64,000 nt of DNA from JAHEZL01 sp046074525 (GTDB lineage: Bacteria > Bacteroidota > Bacteroidia > Flavobacteriales_C > GCA-002722245). The translations under genes were made by a program, and so were the position numbers. Location: the NCBI GenBank assembly GCA_046074525.1, contig JBJTOK010000043.1, positions 124,001 to 188,000 of the forward strand, given 5' to 3'. Below, one piece after another: positions 43,301-51,686 of this stretch. The notes under the pieces are model-generated. The model was given only the letters and a program-made list of their open reading frames with translations. It did not search any database and was not told where the DNA came from. Positions within the stretch are counted from its first letter, which is position 1; each line of letters opens with the position of its first letter.

Positions 43301-43521
43301 CCGAAGGGGATTGTATCTACCTCTATACCGATGGTTATGCCGATCAATTTGGCGGAGAAGACAAGAAAAAATTCAAGTCGAAAGTGTTGAAGGAAATGCT
43401 TCTTGACGGCTCTTCCAAACCTATGGCGGAACAAAAAAGAATTGTGGATCAGCGACTGATTGAATGGAAAGGTATCCACGATCAGGTGGATGATATTCTT
43501 GTTTTTGGGGTTAGACTTTAA
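40288..43521 (+). CDS. Two-component-type propeller sensor with SpoIIE phosphatase output
   Basis: About 1077 residues. The frame is open from 40216 inside gltA, but the leader only makes sense from the TTG at 40288, giving a signal-like KRDKNIFTSFFNIRRLFQAV then LLLLFPLVSEGQ. About ten Reg_prop blades follow (repeated GLPSxxVxxxxxDxxGxxWIGT pattern, e.g. GLPSDQVTALCE), then a Y_Y_Y domain (about 710-770), one membrane helix (about 785-805), a coiled coil, and a SpoIIE/PP2C Ser phosphatase: DIVSGDFYWFK, SDCTGHGVPGAFMS, SNDGMDMALI, YLYTDGYADQFGG. There is no histidine kinase, so it would signal by dephosphorylating an anti-sigma-antagonist-type protein. An RsbW-like kinase is encoded at 47 kb. 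Confidence 0.9.
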   Translation: MKRDKNIFTSFFNIRRLFQAVLLLLFPLVSEGQRYNFSQYTIEDGLPSSEVVDVLQDHLRYIWIATPNEGIIKFDGVDFRQYKENDGLISNYTQCIYRDSKGKIWVGTRKGITLFDGFDPINFTKKHGLPDEDILSIEEYHNELYIGTKKGGLAVFTGDGFSPRFGLNAKLSRSIKCLFADSKGQLWIGGDNGLAVLKNDKITTYDVENGLPDKAINDITEINGEIWIATNAGLVLVEEDGFKTYTTKDGLPSDQILSLTKDKGDVLWIGTGKGAAKMSDNQFTRFDARRGFTNNPVNAIIIDSGENTWFGTKGSGLFKYSGHDFTYYTREDGLEFDNITAVLVDAEGYRWYGSLGGGLYRMRHDTLVEFTAKDGLPSDQVTALCESYNGVIWIGTPAGLAKIEKGKVSTNTGVELNDANITCLYEDSRHILWIGTKAGITAYDGVNSQNYGQLNGLTSNNVRCITEDKEGSMWIGTFEGLNRFNLKEFLTYTMEDEEGLPSNVINSLAVGPNGAIWIGTDKGLAKFKDDNFKIFTTKQGLSLNNVSMLQFDIENSLWVGSMRGVDKIFFTPPQVEKKKGIEIDFIKHYDVSNGFLGMGTNRNASSISPDGLIYFGTFKGVVEYNSDIENNHSYTPKLIITGISLGNQYINWKKYTDSIERWTLVPKGRLVLKHNENNPVFRFIAIDHAAPEKVKYSYRLVGFDKEGFPGTSFEARHEAIFSNLEPGDYEFIVMAENADGEPIDPIVFRFTILPPFWNTLWFKGLVAVSIALIIYGYIKLRERKLRQERELLEQKVEERTEEVMEQKRQIEFVNLEMIAKNKEIEEKNTDLNSSIRYALTIQQSYFPPLSELNHLKDAFLYHAPRDIVSGDFYWFKYLGDKMVISISDCTGHGVPGAFMSLIGMTLLDQIVDKDGVLNPAEALKRIDRGIIKAFENSDTESNDGMDMALITIDFKKKTVMYAGAFRPLIYVSNGEMTEIKATKTSLGGSFEVKEKDFELHEINYSEGDCIYLYTDGYADQFGGEDKKKFKSKVLKEMLLDGSSKPMAEQKRIVDQRLIEWKGIHDQVDDILVFGVRL

Positions 43522-43635
43522 TCTTTAAGTCGTTATTATCAACCCTCATTGCACGTTTTTTTGTACTCAAAACCAAAGCAAATTCTTCCCATTCATAGAA
43601 AAGAAATCATCAGGCTTCACTCTTAAAATCTTTGC

Positions 43636-44652
43636 TTACTTTTCTAATCTTGCTCTCTTTTCTTCTATTCTTTGAAGAACATAATTAAAGAAAATGGAGC
43701 GGTGTTTCTCGGCAACACCACTGATCATTGTAGACTTTTTGATCACACCATTGAACACATTATGGATGTGTTCACAGTATTTCTGATCGCTTGTAGACAT
43801 ATAGTACAATAAGGCATGAGGAATGTAGCATTTTGCTTCCTTGCCATATTCCACATAAATCGTATTGTCACTCAGAATAATTTCATTGTTATACAAAAAA
43901 TAATTGCGCTTTTTCTCAGGCACCGACTTCATTGGGAACTTGCATTCCATATCTGCCTCCTTGCGAATATGAAGGATTAGTTCCTTTACTTTATCCATCA
44001 GTTTCAAAGCCATTTCTTTGGTCATGAATCCTGATTCGTAGTAAAATTCTATCTGTGCAATAATGCTATGAGTCGACTCATGATTCCAGATTTCATAAGA
44101 ATCAACCTTACAGTATTCCGCGCAAATTTCCTTCGAGAGATCCAGGTATTTTGCAGAAATGAAATCCAATGAAAAAGAAACATTATCATATTCCGGCATC
44201 TGGAATAAGGTCTTCATCCAATAAAACATTTTAAACGCAGCCAATTCGGGAATCTGGAAAAAATGAAAAATAGGAATCTCCTTGGCCGAATAAATCAACT
44301 TGTGTTCTGGGTAAGAATTGATCAATTTTAGATCGTTCAATATCCCAATTAAAAAAGCATCAAAAGAAAGATTTTCTTTCTTGAGAGCCACCTGAAAAAC
44401 CACGTTGTTTTCATCCAGATGCGCCAGGTGCTTATCATAAGAAATCTTGTAGTGCTTACATATTTTTTCCAGCTCATCAATTGTAATAAACTTGTCGCAA
44501 CGAATTCGTCTATATGCACTATCAGTGGAAACATTTAGCAAGGTTGCCAAATCATCCACTAAGGATATATCCGTTCTTTTAATGATTTCTTTGATCTCTT
44601 CAAAGATTTCCCTTTGAACTTGAATTTGCGGATTTTCGTTGTTTTGTTTCAC
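43636..44652 (-). CDS. HTH-type regulator next to parS and mnmG
   Basis: About 338 residues using GTG at 44652 (start MKQNNENPQ); TTG at 44661 would add three residues. Either codon lies within or at the edge of the parS-like site, so no ATG is available. N-terminal helix-turn-helix at about 25-65 (DDLATLLNVSTDSAYRRIR, ITIDELEKICKHYKIS), then a long helical domain without a recognised fold. It resembles Bacteroidota HTH proteins with a large helical sensor part. Role unknown; it lies downstream of mnmG on the same strand. Confidence 0.7.
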   Translation of the reverse strand: MKQNNENPQIQVQREIFEEIKEIIKRTDISLVDDLATLLNVSTDSAYRRIRCDKFITIDELEKICKHYKISYDKHLAHLDENNVVFQVALKKENLSFDAFLIGILNDLKLINSYPEHKLIYSAKEIPIFHFFQIPELAAFKMFYWMKTLFQMPEYDNVSFSLDFISAKYLDLSKEICAEYCKVDSYEIWNHESTHSIIAQIEFYYESGFMTKEMALKLMDKVKELILHIRKEADMECKFPMKSVPEKKRNYFLYNNEIILSDNTIYVEYGKEAKCYIPHALLYYMSTSDQKYCEHIHNVFNGVIKKSTMISGVAEKHRSIFFNYVLQRIEEKRARLEK

Positions 44653-44660
44653 GTGGAACA
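44645..44660. promoter_or_regulatory. parS-like centromere site
   Basis: TGTTTCACGTGGAACA differs by one base from the palindromic consensus TGTTTCACGTGAAACA and is a variant found in natural parS sites (read on the minus strand as TGTTCCACGTGAAACA). It lies between mnmG and the HTH gene. ParB binds such sites near chromosome origins. No second site was seen in the window. Confidence 0.85.
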
Positions 44661-44670
44661 ATTTGATTTT

Positions 44671-46530
44671 TTACCCTATAAAAAGCATTATGCAAGAAAT
44701 ATCAGCAGGTGTAATTCCGTTTATCCTGGAAGCCTGGCCCAGGGTCTCCGGACGAATTTTAGTGAGCTTTTCTTTAGCTTCCGCCGATATGGATTTCAAC
44801 AAAGAATAATCGAAATCAGGACGCAGTTTAACATTGTCCAGCTTCTGCAACTTGTTCGCCAAGTCTTCTTCTTTTTCAATATAGCCCTGATACTTAATTT
44901 GAATTTCTGCTTGCTCTAAAACATCCAAACCAATTTCATGATTCAAAAGATTTTTGATTTCCTCCATGTGAACGAAGTCCATAATTCCCAACTCCGGTCT
45001 TTGTAACAAAGCATAAAATTTTTGCTTTTGCTTAATTGGGGACCCTTCATTTTTGATAATGGCAGGATTTACCTCATCAGGGGTAATGCTGATATCTTTG
45101 ATTTTCTGAATAAGTACTTTCACCATTTCCTCCTTCTGTTCAACTCTATTCAGTCTCTCATCATCTGCCAAACCAATGGCGTGCCCCAAACGAGTTAACC
45201 TCAAATCCGCATTGTCCTGACGTAAAAGAATCCTGTACTCAGCCCTGGAGGTAAACATACGATAGGGCTCATTGGTTCCCTTAGTGATCAGATCGTCAAT
45301 CAAAACGCCTATATAGGCCTGGTTTCTCTGCAAAACAAAAGGCGGTCTGTTATCATTTTTAAGTGCCGCATTGATTCCGGCCATCAAGCCCTGGCAAGCG
45401 GCTTCTTCATAGCCAGTAGTTCCATTGATCTGTCCGGCGAAGTAAAGGTTCTCCACCAATTTAGTTTCAAGCGTATTTTTAAGCTGCTGAGGATAGAAAA
45501 AATCATACTCGATGGCGTAGCCTGGTCGGAACATTTTAACCTTCTCAAATCCTTTTATTTTGCGCAGCGCCTTAAGCTGAACATCTTCGGGAAGGGAAGT
45601 ACTGAATCCATTAACATAAATCTCTACTGTTTCCCAGCCTTCAGGCTCCACAAAAATTTGATGTCTCTCTCGTTCAGCAAAGCGACTGATCTTATCTTCG
45701 ATGGAAGGGCAGTACCTCGGACCAAGGCCCTGTATTCTTCCGTTGTACATCGGAGATCTATCAAAGCCTGTTTTCAGGATATCATGAACCTCCTCATTGG
45801 TATAGGTGAGATAACAGCTTCTTTGCGTGACAAGACTCTTCGTTTTCTTGTAGGAAAATTTCATTGGGTTTTCATCACCTGGCTGTTCATCCATTAATGA
45901 ATAATCCAGGGAACGACCATCAACGCGGGGAGGGGTACCAGTTTTCATTCTTCCTGATTCAAAGCCATAAGAAAGCAAACTCTCGGTAAGTCCCTTAGCA
46001 GAACTTTCTGCCGTACGGCCACCACCGAAATTCTTTTCACCAATATGAATCAATCCGTTCAGGAAAGTACCATTGGTAAGCACTGCACTTTTGCAGCGGA
46101 AATACATTCCCAGCTGAGTGTATACGCCAACCACCTTACCGTCCCTAACATCTATCTTGCTGGCGGTATCCTGCCAAAAATCAACATTCTTGTTTTGCTC
46201 CAGCTTGTGTCTCCAGCTCTCAGCAAAGCGCATTCTATCACTTTGTGCTCGGGGACTCCACATAGCAGGACCCTTCGAACGATTGAGCATTTTAAACTGA
46301 ATCATGGTTTCGTCGGTAACTATTCCCGACATGCCACCCAACGCATCTATCTCCCTGACTATCTGACCCTTAGCAATCCCACCCATTGCAGGATTGCAAC
46401 TCATCTGAGCAATGGTGTTCATGTTCATGGTGATCAACAGAACTTTGGATCCCATGGTAGCAGCGGCATGCGCAGCTTCGCAGCCTGCGTGGCCAGCACC
46501 AACAACAATTACATCATAAAAATTGTCCAT
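44671..46530 (-). CDS. mnmG: tRNA uridine 5-carboxymethylaminomethyl modification enzyme MnmG
   Basis: 619-residue FAD protein (GidA). FAD motif VVGAGHAGCEAAHAAATMG at the N-terminus, GGRTAESSAKGLTESL, ALEDGTPPR-like MKTGTPPRVDGRS, and the C-terminal NITPADIS-type motif INGITPADISCI. With MnmE it makes cmnm5-U34 in tRNA. In the minus-strand block DUF4175, RsbW-like kinase, ybeY, mnmG it starts six bases after ybeY. mnmG is near the replication origin in many bacteria, which agrees with the parS site beside it. Confidence 0.96.
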   Translation of the reverse strand: MDNFYDVIVVGAGHAGCEAAHAAATMGSKVLLITMNMNTIAQMSCNPAMGGIAKGQIVREIDALGGMSGIVTDETMIQFKMLNRSKGPAMWSPRAQSDRMRFAESWRHKLEQNKNVDFWQDTASKIDVRDGKVVGVYTQLGMYFRCKSAVLTNGTFLNGLIHIGEKNFGGGRTAESSAKGLTESLLSYGFESGRMKTGTPPRVDGRSLDYSLMDEQPGDENPMKFSYKKTKSLVTQRSCYLTYTNEEVHDILKTGFDRSPMYNGRIQGLGPRYCPSIEDKISRFAERERHQIFVEPEGWETVEIYVNGFSTSLPEDVQLKALRKIKGFEKVKMFRPGYAIEYDFFYPQQLKNTLETKLVENLYFAGQINGTTGYEEAACQGLMAGINAALKNDNRPPFVLQRNQAYIGVLIDDLITKGTNEPYRMFTSRAEYRILLRQDNADLRLTRLGHAIGLADDERLNRVEQKEEMVKVLIQKIKDISITPDEVNPAIIKNEGSPIKQKQKFYALLQRPELGIMDFVHMEEIKNLLNHEIGLDVLEQAEIQIKYQGYIEKEEDLANKLQKLDNVKLRPDFDYSLLKSISAEAKEKLTKIRPETLGQASRINGITPADISCIMLFIG

Positions 46531-46536
46531 AACTTG

Positions 46537-46962
46537 TTAAAAAGCCCTCAAAGATAAGTAAAAATCCTCTTTGCTTTTCATAACCTTCTGTTGTTCAGGA
46601 TTTTTATCTGCGTAGCCAAGGAGATGGAGCAGGCCATGTATCATCACGCGATGGAGTTCATCAGCCCGACGCTGACCGAAAACCTTAGCATTGTCCTTTA
46701 TGCGGTCATAACTGATGAAAACATCTCCCGAAACCCCTTCTGAATGAGGGTTTTCAAAGGTGATGACATCAGTAAGGTAATTGTGGTCAAGGTATTTTTT
46801 GTTGATTTTAAGCAAGTACTTATCGGAACAAAAAATGTAATTCAGATCACCCAGTTTCTGACGCTCTTTTTTACAGCAATCATTTAGCCACTGAGTTATC
46901 TTTCTTTTATGAAGAAGGGTAAAATGAAGATCCTCAAAATGAAAAAAAACCGACGAGCTCAA
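46537..46962 (-). CDS. ybeY: rRNA maturation endoribonuclease YbeY
   Basis: 141-residue metal-dependent RNase for 16S rRNA 3'-end processing. The zinc motif is HRVMIHGLLHLLGYADKN: two His are present, and the usual third His is replaced by Asp/Lys (GYADKN instead of GYDH), a form I recall from other Bacteroidota. The preceding VITFENP and GDVFISYDRI motifs are also typical. It sits one base after the RsbW-like gene and six before mnmG. Confidence 0.93.
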   Translation of the reverse strand: MSSSVFFHFEDLHFTLLHKRKITQWLNDCCKKERQKLGDLNYIFCSDKYLLKINKKYLDHNYLTDVITFENPHSEGVSGDVFISYDRIKDNAKVFGQRRADELHRVMIHGLLHLLGYADKNPEQQKVMKSKEDFYLSLRAF

Positions 46963-46963
46963 T

Positions 46964-47380
46964 CTAGGATGCTTTTTTGGATGCAGCCACTTTGAATTTC
47001 ATCACTACTGTACTTCCTCCATCAGAAAATTCAATTTCGTCGGAAAGATTGCGCATCAGGAAAACTCCTCTTCCGTGTGGCTTTTCTATGTTTTGCGGAT
47101 CAGTAGGGTCGGGAAGGTTCTCAAAATCAAAACCAGGTCCTTCGTCCTGTATGGTAAAGAGTAACTTTTCAGGAGTGGAAGTATAGGACACGTTTACTTT
47201 TTTGTCGGGATTGGATTTATTGCCGTGATGAATGGCATTGTTTACAGCTTCCGTGATGGCTATCAGGATGTTTCCATAATAGTCTTCATTAACGCTGTTC
47301 AACTCGCAAACATCGTCGATCAACTTCTCCACCAGATTCAAGTTTTCCGCTTTTGACGGAAAGGAAAGTTTGTGTTCCAT
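46964..47380 (-). CDS. RsbW-like anti-sigma-type Ser kinase/ATPase
   Basis: 138-residue stand-alone GHKL ATPase domain (HATPase_c_2). N-box ITEAVNNAIHHGNKSN, G1 IQDEGPGFDFENLP and G2 HGRGVFLMRNL are all visible, with no other domain. Proteins of this kind bind sigma factors or phosphorylate STAS proteins in partner-switching systems. A SpoIIE phosphatase is encoded 3.4 kb away, but no STAS protein is seen. Lies eight bases after the DUF4175 gene. Confidence 0.88.
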   Translation of the reverse strand: MEHKLSFPSKAENLNLVEKLIDDVCELNSVNEDYYGNILIAITEAVNNAIHHGNKSNPDKKVNVSYTSTPEKLLFTIQDEGPGFDFENLPDPTDPQNIEKPHGRGVFLMRNLSDEIEFSDGGSTVVMKFKVAASKKAS

Positions 47381-47388
47381 TGTTCTAT

Positions 47389-50300
47389 CTATTCATTTAG
47401 AGTATTAAAATACTCGTTTACTTTCTTTTTGTAAAAATTATTTAGCGACGGAGGAACCGTTTTCAATAACTCACTCTCTTTCTTTTTGACCCATTTATAC
47501 TCCTTAAAATCTTTAAGGTTTCCTTTTTCCTTTTCTTTTCCTGCTTTTGACTCTCTTTCTTTATCAAACTCCCTCTCTTTAATAGCTTTTTCCGCCTCCA
47601 ACATACGGGTCAATATTTCCTTCTGGCGCATTATCGTCTCCTGCGTCATTTTATCGTTCACGATCTCGGCCTCGGTCTTCCGCATCATCTCGCTGATCTT
47701 ATCTAGATCACCACCCAATCCCCCTTTGCCCTCTTTATTTAACTGTTGATTCAGCTGCTGCAAGTGTTGTCGGATTGCAGCCTGCTGGGCGGCTAATTTA
47801 GCTAATTTTTTCTTATCTCCCGATTCTCCTTTATCACCCTCTTTTCCTGATTTCCCGCCTTTATTCATTCCCTCTTTCATTTCCTGCATCTGCTGGTTCA
47901 TTTGCTGTTGCATCTGTTTCAGGGTAGTCATTGATGGCTGGCCATTCCCAGGCTTTTCACATTTCTGCGACCCGAACATTTTCTGGGCCATCTGCTGTTG
48001 CATTTGCTGCAACGATTCGTCGAGCATCAGCGCAAGATTGTTGGAAGAAGTCATCACGTAATGCTGTTTTTCATTGGCTTCACTGGTTTTTCTTTCTGCA
48101 AGAAGGGCAACAGCCTCCTCTAAATTGGCATTGATTAAACCTATTTCCTGATTGATCACCGACTTCAGCTGCACCTGTCTTTTGCTGAGTGCCAGCAAAG
48201 AATCCTCTATGATTTTAGCATCGTTCTTAAGCTTGTGCTGCTGCTTGGTGAGCTCCACATACTTAGGATCCTGAGGATAGGTCTGCTTGAAATTCTTCAT
48301 TAGCTTCTCCTGCTCAAAAGACAGGTAAAGCAGGTTTTCCAATATCTGGCGAAGGGAATTCATGTCCTCTGCCTGCTGTTCTTTTTCCTGCTTTTGCTGC
48401 ATAGCCGAAAGCTCCTGCGACATTTCCTGCATTTTCTGACCGGCATTTTTCTGGTTTTCAGAGGCATTCTTGTTCTTGTTTTGCTGAAGATTTTCGCCCG
48501 CTTTCTTCATTTCATTCTGAATCTCATTCTTCTTTTCCTGCGGATCATTAAAGAGTTTTGGATATTCCAGCTGACTGTTTTTTTCCTTTAGCTCCTCGAT
48601 GTCTTTCTTCACATTTTCAAATTCCTTGTTGAGCTCTTCCTGCTTTTTCATAAGTTCTTCCTGCTCTTTTTTGGAAGCGTCTTTGGTTTGTTCCGATAAT
48701 TTCTTTTGCTCTTCTGAGAGTTTATTTAACTGATTAATGGTGTTTTCCAGCTTCTCCTCAAACTCCATTTGCTTGAAAATTTCCAGGGTGCGGTCGAGCT
48801 CTTTTTCGGCCTCCTTGTTGTTCATGTTGATTTTCTCCAGCAGCTCTTCGGTTTTTTCTTTTGTGAGCTCATCCATCAGTTTTTGCAATTCCTCAAATTG
48901 CTTTTTCATGTCCTCCGGAAGCAATTGATCCATGAGGTTTTGCAGCTGCTCCTGCTTTTTAAGCACTTCTTCCGACTGCTCGAAAAATTCATCCTTTTGC
49001 TGATTTATATTCTTGTTTTCTTCTTTCAGCTGATCCACCTTTTCAGAGAAAGCATCTTGTTTCTTGAGGAACTCTTTCAGTTTCTTTTTATCCGACCAAT
49101 CCAGTTCTTTTTTATTGAGCAATTCCTGGCGGATATTTTCATACTCCTTCTGAAGCTGATCAGCTTCCTTTGCAGCGCTTTGCAGCTTGTCTACCATGTC
49201 GTTTTGCTTGGATTGGACACTTGCCTCAATGTCACGCATACTAGGTACCTGGAAGCTCTTAACAGGCGTTTTTGCCGACTTCCTTCCATTAACACCGTCA
49301 TTGTCCCACACTTCAAAATAATATTCAATGCTTTCACCCGCCTTCAAATCGAGCGCCTTCAAATCGGCAAAATGATTGAATTCCTGTTCTTGCAGTGCTG
49401 CATTGATCTTTAGCTCTTTCGTATGAAAAGTTTTTTCCTCCGTGCCGTCTTCGGAAATTCTGTGGTAATTGAACGTAAGTCGGGAAAGACCGTAATCGTC
49501 AGCAATATAACCCACCGTGAATATCTTATTCATTTCCAAGGTATCAACAATGTTTTCTGCTTTGATTTCAGGATAAGCGTCCTTCTGCACGCTGATCATG
49601 TAATTGCTTACCGCCGGCGAAGAAAGCAGGTTGTTGGAAATATTCATGCTGTACTGCTGCGTCTCGCGGATCTTGCGGGAGAAAGAAAAAACTTCATCCG
49701 TTTTCTGAAGACAATATACAGAATCAGAGAAGGCGAGGGCAACCCTGTCGGTGTTTTTTGTAAAAAACTCCCAACGCACTTTTGTTCCTTCCGGAATTAC
49801 CAGATCACCGGTATTTTTAACAATTTCCGAAGGCTTGTGAAGATAGGCCGGGTAATCCATAATGATTTTCATTTCTGTAATCAATGCTTTTGGAACAGCC
49901 TGTAAAGTGTGTCTTTCCGACGTTACTTCATCCGTTTTCAAATAGAAATCCGTGTTGAGGTTGACATTTTTGAAAAGATAGCTGAAATGTATTTTGTCCT
50001 CCTTGTGGAGCTTTACCTTATTGCCATCCATTTCCACATACACCTCTTCGGGGATAATATCTCCGCTTATCTCAACATTTAGCAAAAAATCCTCGTTTTG
50101 CGCTACACGTAAATCCTTGTTCTCAATATTGAAATGATAGGGAAGAGGTGGCGCAAAATGCGTTTGGTGGTGAAGGAGTCTGCTCGCGCTATCACTTATA
50201 GCCTGCGGAAATAAAAGCCATGAAACCAAAAGAAAAATAAGAATAAGGCCCAGGTATCTTGCGTACTTGATGTTCTCCCTAAAATTCACAGCATTCGAAA

Positions 50301-50724
50301 AGGGGAGGGGACGCAGCTCTTCCACTTTCTGGTTGATAGATGCCAGCAACAGTTCATTTTGCTGTTGCGAAAGCTCCTGCAGCTGAAGCGCATTGAGTAG
50401 CTTATCCTTCATTTCCGAAAAATGTCCCGATAAGATTTTTGCTGCCTCCTCGTAAGAAAGCGTCTTGCTCCATTTATACAAACGAGACAAGGGCAGAATA
50501 AAAAACCGGAAGAGGACAAAAGCAAAAACAACTATCAAACTGTAAAAAAGAAAAGTTCGGACTCCCGTTTCAAATCTCCCGAAATACTCTGCAAAGACTG
50601 TAAACAAAAAGAAAGAAAGCACAATAATAGCCGTATACAATCCACCCTTAAGAAGTTGATTTTTGTAATACTTCCTGATGAACTCATCTAATTTTAGGCG
50701 TAATATTTCGAACTGATTGCTCAA
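47389..50724 (-). CDS. DUF4175 family membrane protein
   Basis: 1111 residues, a Bacteroidota/proteobacterial envelope family of unknown function. Two membrane helices at about 25-48 and 58-80, a third near 155-175, then a beta-rich extracytoplasmic region (about 185-490), and a very long charged coiled-coil stretch (about 510-800) rich in Glu, Lys and Gln. Further Gln/Met- and Lys-rich low-complexity helices follow to the end (QQMQQQMAQKM, GKSGKEGDKGESGDKKK). First gene of the minus-strand block with the RsbW-like gene, ybeY and mnmG. The coiled coil suggests a scaffold or tether in the envelope. Confidence 0.85.
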   Translation of the reverse strand: MSNQFEILRLKLDEFIRKYYKNQLLKGGLYTAIIVLSFFLFTVFAEYFGRFETGVRTFLFYSLIVVFAFVLFRFFILPLSRLYKWSKTLSYEEAAKILSGHFSEMKDKLLNALQLQELSQQQNELLLASINQKVEELRPLPFSNAVNFRENIKYARYLGLILIFLLVSWLLFPQAISDSASRLLHHQTHFAPPLPYHFNIENKDLRVAQNEDFLLNVEISGDIIPEEVYVEMDGNKVKLHKEDKIHFSYLFKNVNLNTDFYLKTDEVTSERHTLQAVPKALITEMKIIMDYPAYLHKPSEIVKNTGDLVIPEGTKVRWEFFTKNTDRVALAFSDSVYCLQKTDEVFSFSRKIRETQQYSMNISNNLLSSPAVSNYMISVQKDAYPEIKAENIVDTLEMNKIFTVGYIADDYGLSRLTFNYHRISEDGTEEKTFHTKELKINAALQEQEFNHFADLKALDLKAGESIEYYFEVWDNDGVNGRKSAKTPVKSFQVPSMRDIEASVQSKQNDMVDKLQSAAKEADQLQKEYENIRQELLNKKELDWSDKKKLKEFLKKQDAFSEKVDQLKEENKNINQQKDEFFEQSEEVLKKQEQLQNLMDQLLPEDMKKQFEELQKLMDELTKEKTEELLEKINMNNKEAEKELDRTLEIFKQMEFEEKLENTINQLNKLSEEQKKLSEQTKDASKKEQEELMKKQEELNKEFENVKKDIEELKEKNSQLEYPKLFNDPQEKKNEIQNEMKKAGENLQQNKNKNASENQKNAGQKMQEMSQELSAMQQKQEKEQQAEDMNSLRQILENLLYLSFEQEKLMKNFKQTYPQDPKYVELTKQQHKLKNDAKIIEDSLLALSKRQVQLKSVINQEIGLINANLEEAVALLAERKTSEANEKQHYVMTSSNNLALMLDESLQQMQQQMAQKMFGSQKCEKPGNGQPSMTTLKQMQQQMNQQMQEMKEGMNKGGKSGKEGDKGESGDKKKLAKLAAQQAAIRQHLQQLNQQLNKEGKGGLGGDLDKISEMMRKTEAEIVNDKMTQETIMRQKEILTRMLEAEKAIKEREFDKERESKAGKEKEKGNLKDFKEYKWVKKKESELLKTVPPSLNNFYKKKVNEYFNTLNE

Positions 50725-50781
50725 TTGCTTAGTTTGCTTTCCACTAAAATAACGAGTAATTCTCTTTGTTACACAAAAAGA

Positions 50782-51657
50782 TTAGCTGTTTTGACGGAAA
50801 CCGCGGGCAAAAACTCCCAAAGGAAGGATTTGATTGTGTGTAGAATTCAACACCAACTCCCCGATTTCATAAGTAGAATCCGCTTGCTTGTAGGACTGCA
50901 GCAGGTTGCGCAAAATCAGCGCTGAGAAACCCAATGAGTAAGTGTTAATTATGAAAAAATGTTCTTTAGGGTCGAGCATTTCAAAAACACAGGACAACAA
51001 TTCATCAATATCTCTTTCCAATTTCCAGCTTTCGCCATTCGGACCATGACCAAAAGCTGGTGGATCGAGGATAATGCCGTTGTATTTAATGTCTTTTCTT
51101 GCCGCTTTCTTACAGTATTTCAGCGCATCTTCCACCATCCAGCGGATGTCTTTAAGTCCGCTCACCTCCATATTTTCTTTGCCCCAGGAAACCACCTGTT
51201 TGATCGCGTCGAGGTGAATGACATCCGCGCCGGCAGCCTTGGCCGCCAAAGATGCTCCGCCTGTGTACGCAAACATATTCAACACTTTCGGCTGAGGCGT
51301 TTTCATTTGCTTGATGCATTTGTACAGGTAATCCCAGTTGGCAGCCTGCTCGGGGAAAATCCCCACGTGCTTGAATTTGGTGAGGCCTAAACGAAATTTG
51401 ATATTCAGCTCATCATAGGAAATTTTCCATTGGTCGGGCATCTGCTTCAGCTTTTTCCAGTTGCCTTGTGAGCTTGATTCCGGAATAAATTTCACATGCG
51501 CCATTTGTTCCCATTTCGAATAAGGAAGGGCCCGCTTCCAAACCGCCTGTGGCTCGGGGCGAATGGTGATATAAGGACCGAAGCGTTCGAGTTTTTCATC
51601 GTTGCCGCAATCGATCAATTCGTAATCTTTCCAATGTTGGGGTGATAAAATTTCCAT
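50782..51657 (-). CDS. Class I SAM-dependent RNA methyltransferase (RlmI-like)
   Basis: 291 residues. SAM-binding motif VLNMFAYTGGASLAAKAAGA, Asp in VIHLDAIKQ, and the active-site region ILDPPAFGHGPNGESWKL (DPPAF), all typical of COG1092-type methyltransferases, which usually act on 23S rRNA. The N-terminal PUA-like domain of RlmI is shorter here (about 100 residues). Divergent from gltX; the two start regions overlap slightly if the earliest gltX codon is used. Confidence 0.85.
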   Translation of the reverse strand: MEILSPQHWKDYELIDCGNDEKLERFGPYITIRPEPQAVWKRALPYSKWEQMAHVKFIPESSSQGNWKKLKQMPDQWKISYDELNIKFRLGLTKFKHVGIFPEQAANWDYLYKCIKQMKTPQPKVLNMFAYTGGASLAAKAAGADVIHLDAIKQVVSWGKENMEVSGLKDIRWMVEDALKYCKKAARKDIKYNGIILDPPAFGHGPNGESWKLERDIDELLSCVFEMLDPKEHFFIINTYSLGFSALILRNLLQSYKQADSTYEIGELVLNSTHNQILPLGVFARGFRQNS

Positions 51658-51673
51658 TCAACAAAAATAGAAA

Positions 51674-51681
51674 TATCTTTG
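51674..51681 (+). promoter_or_regulatory. Candidate gltX -7 element
   Basis: TATCTTTG matches TAnnTTTG exactly and is only five bases before the chosen gltX ATG, so the message would have almost no leader. The same close placement is seen at the HAD gene (GATATTTG) and glnS (CATCTTTG). Confidence 0.5.
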
Positions 51682-51686
51682 CCTTT

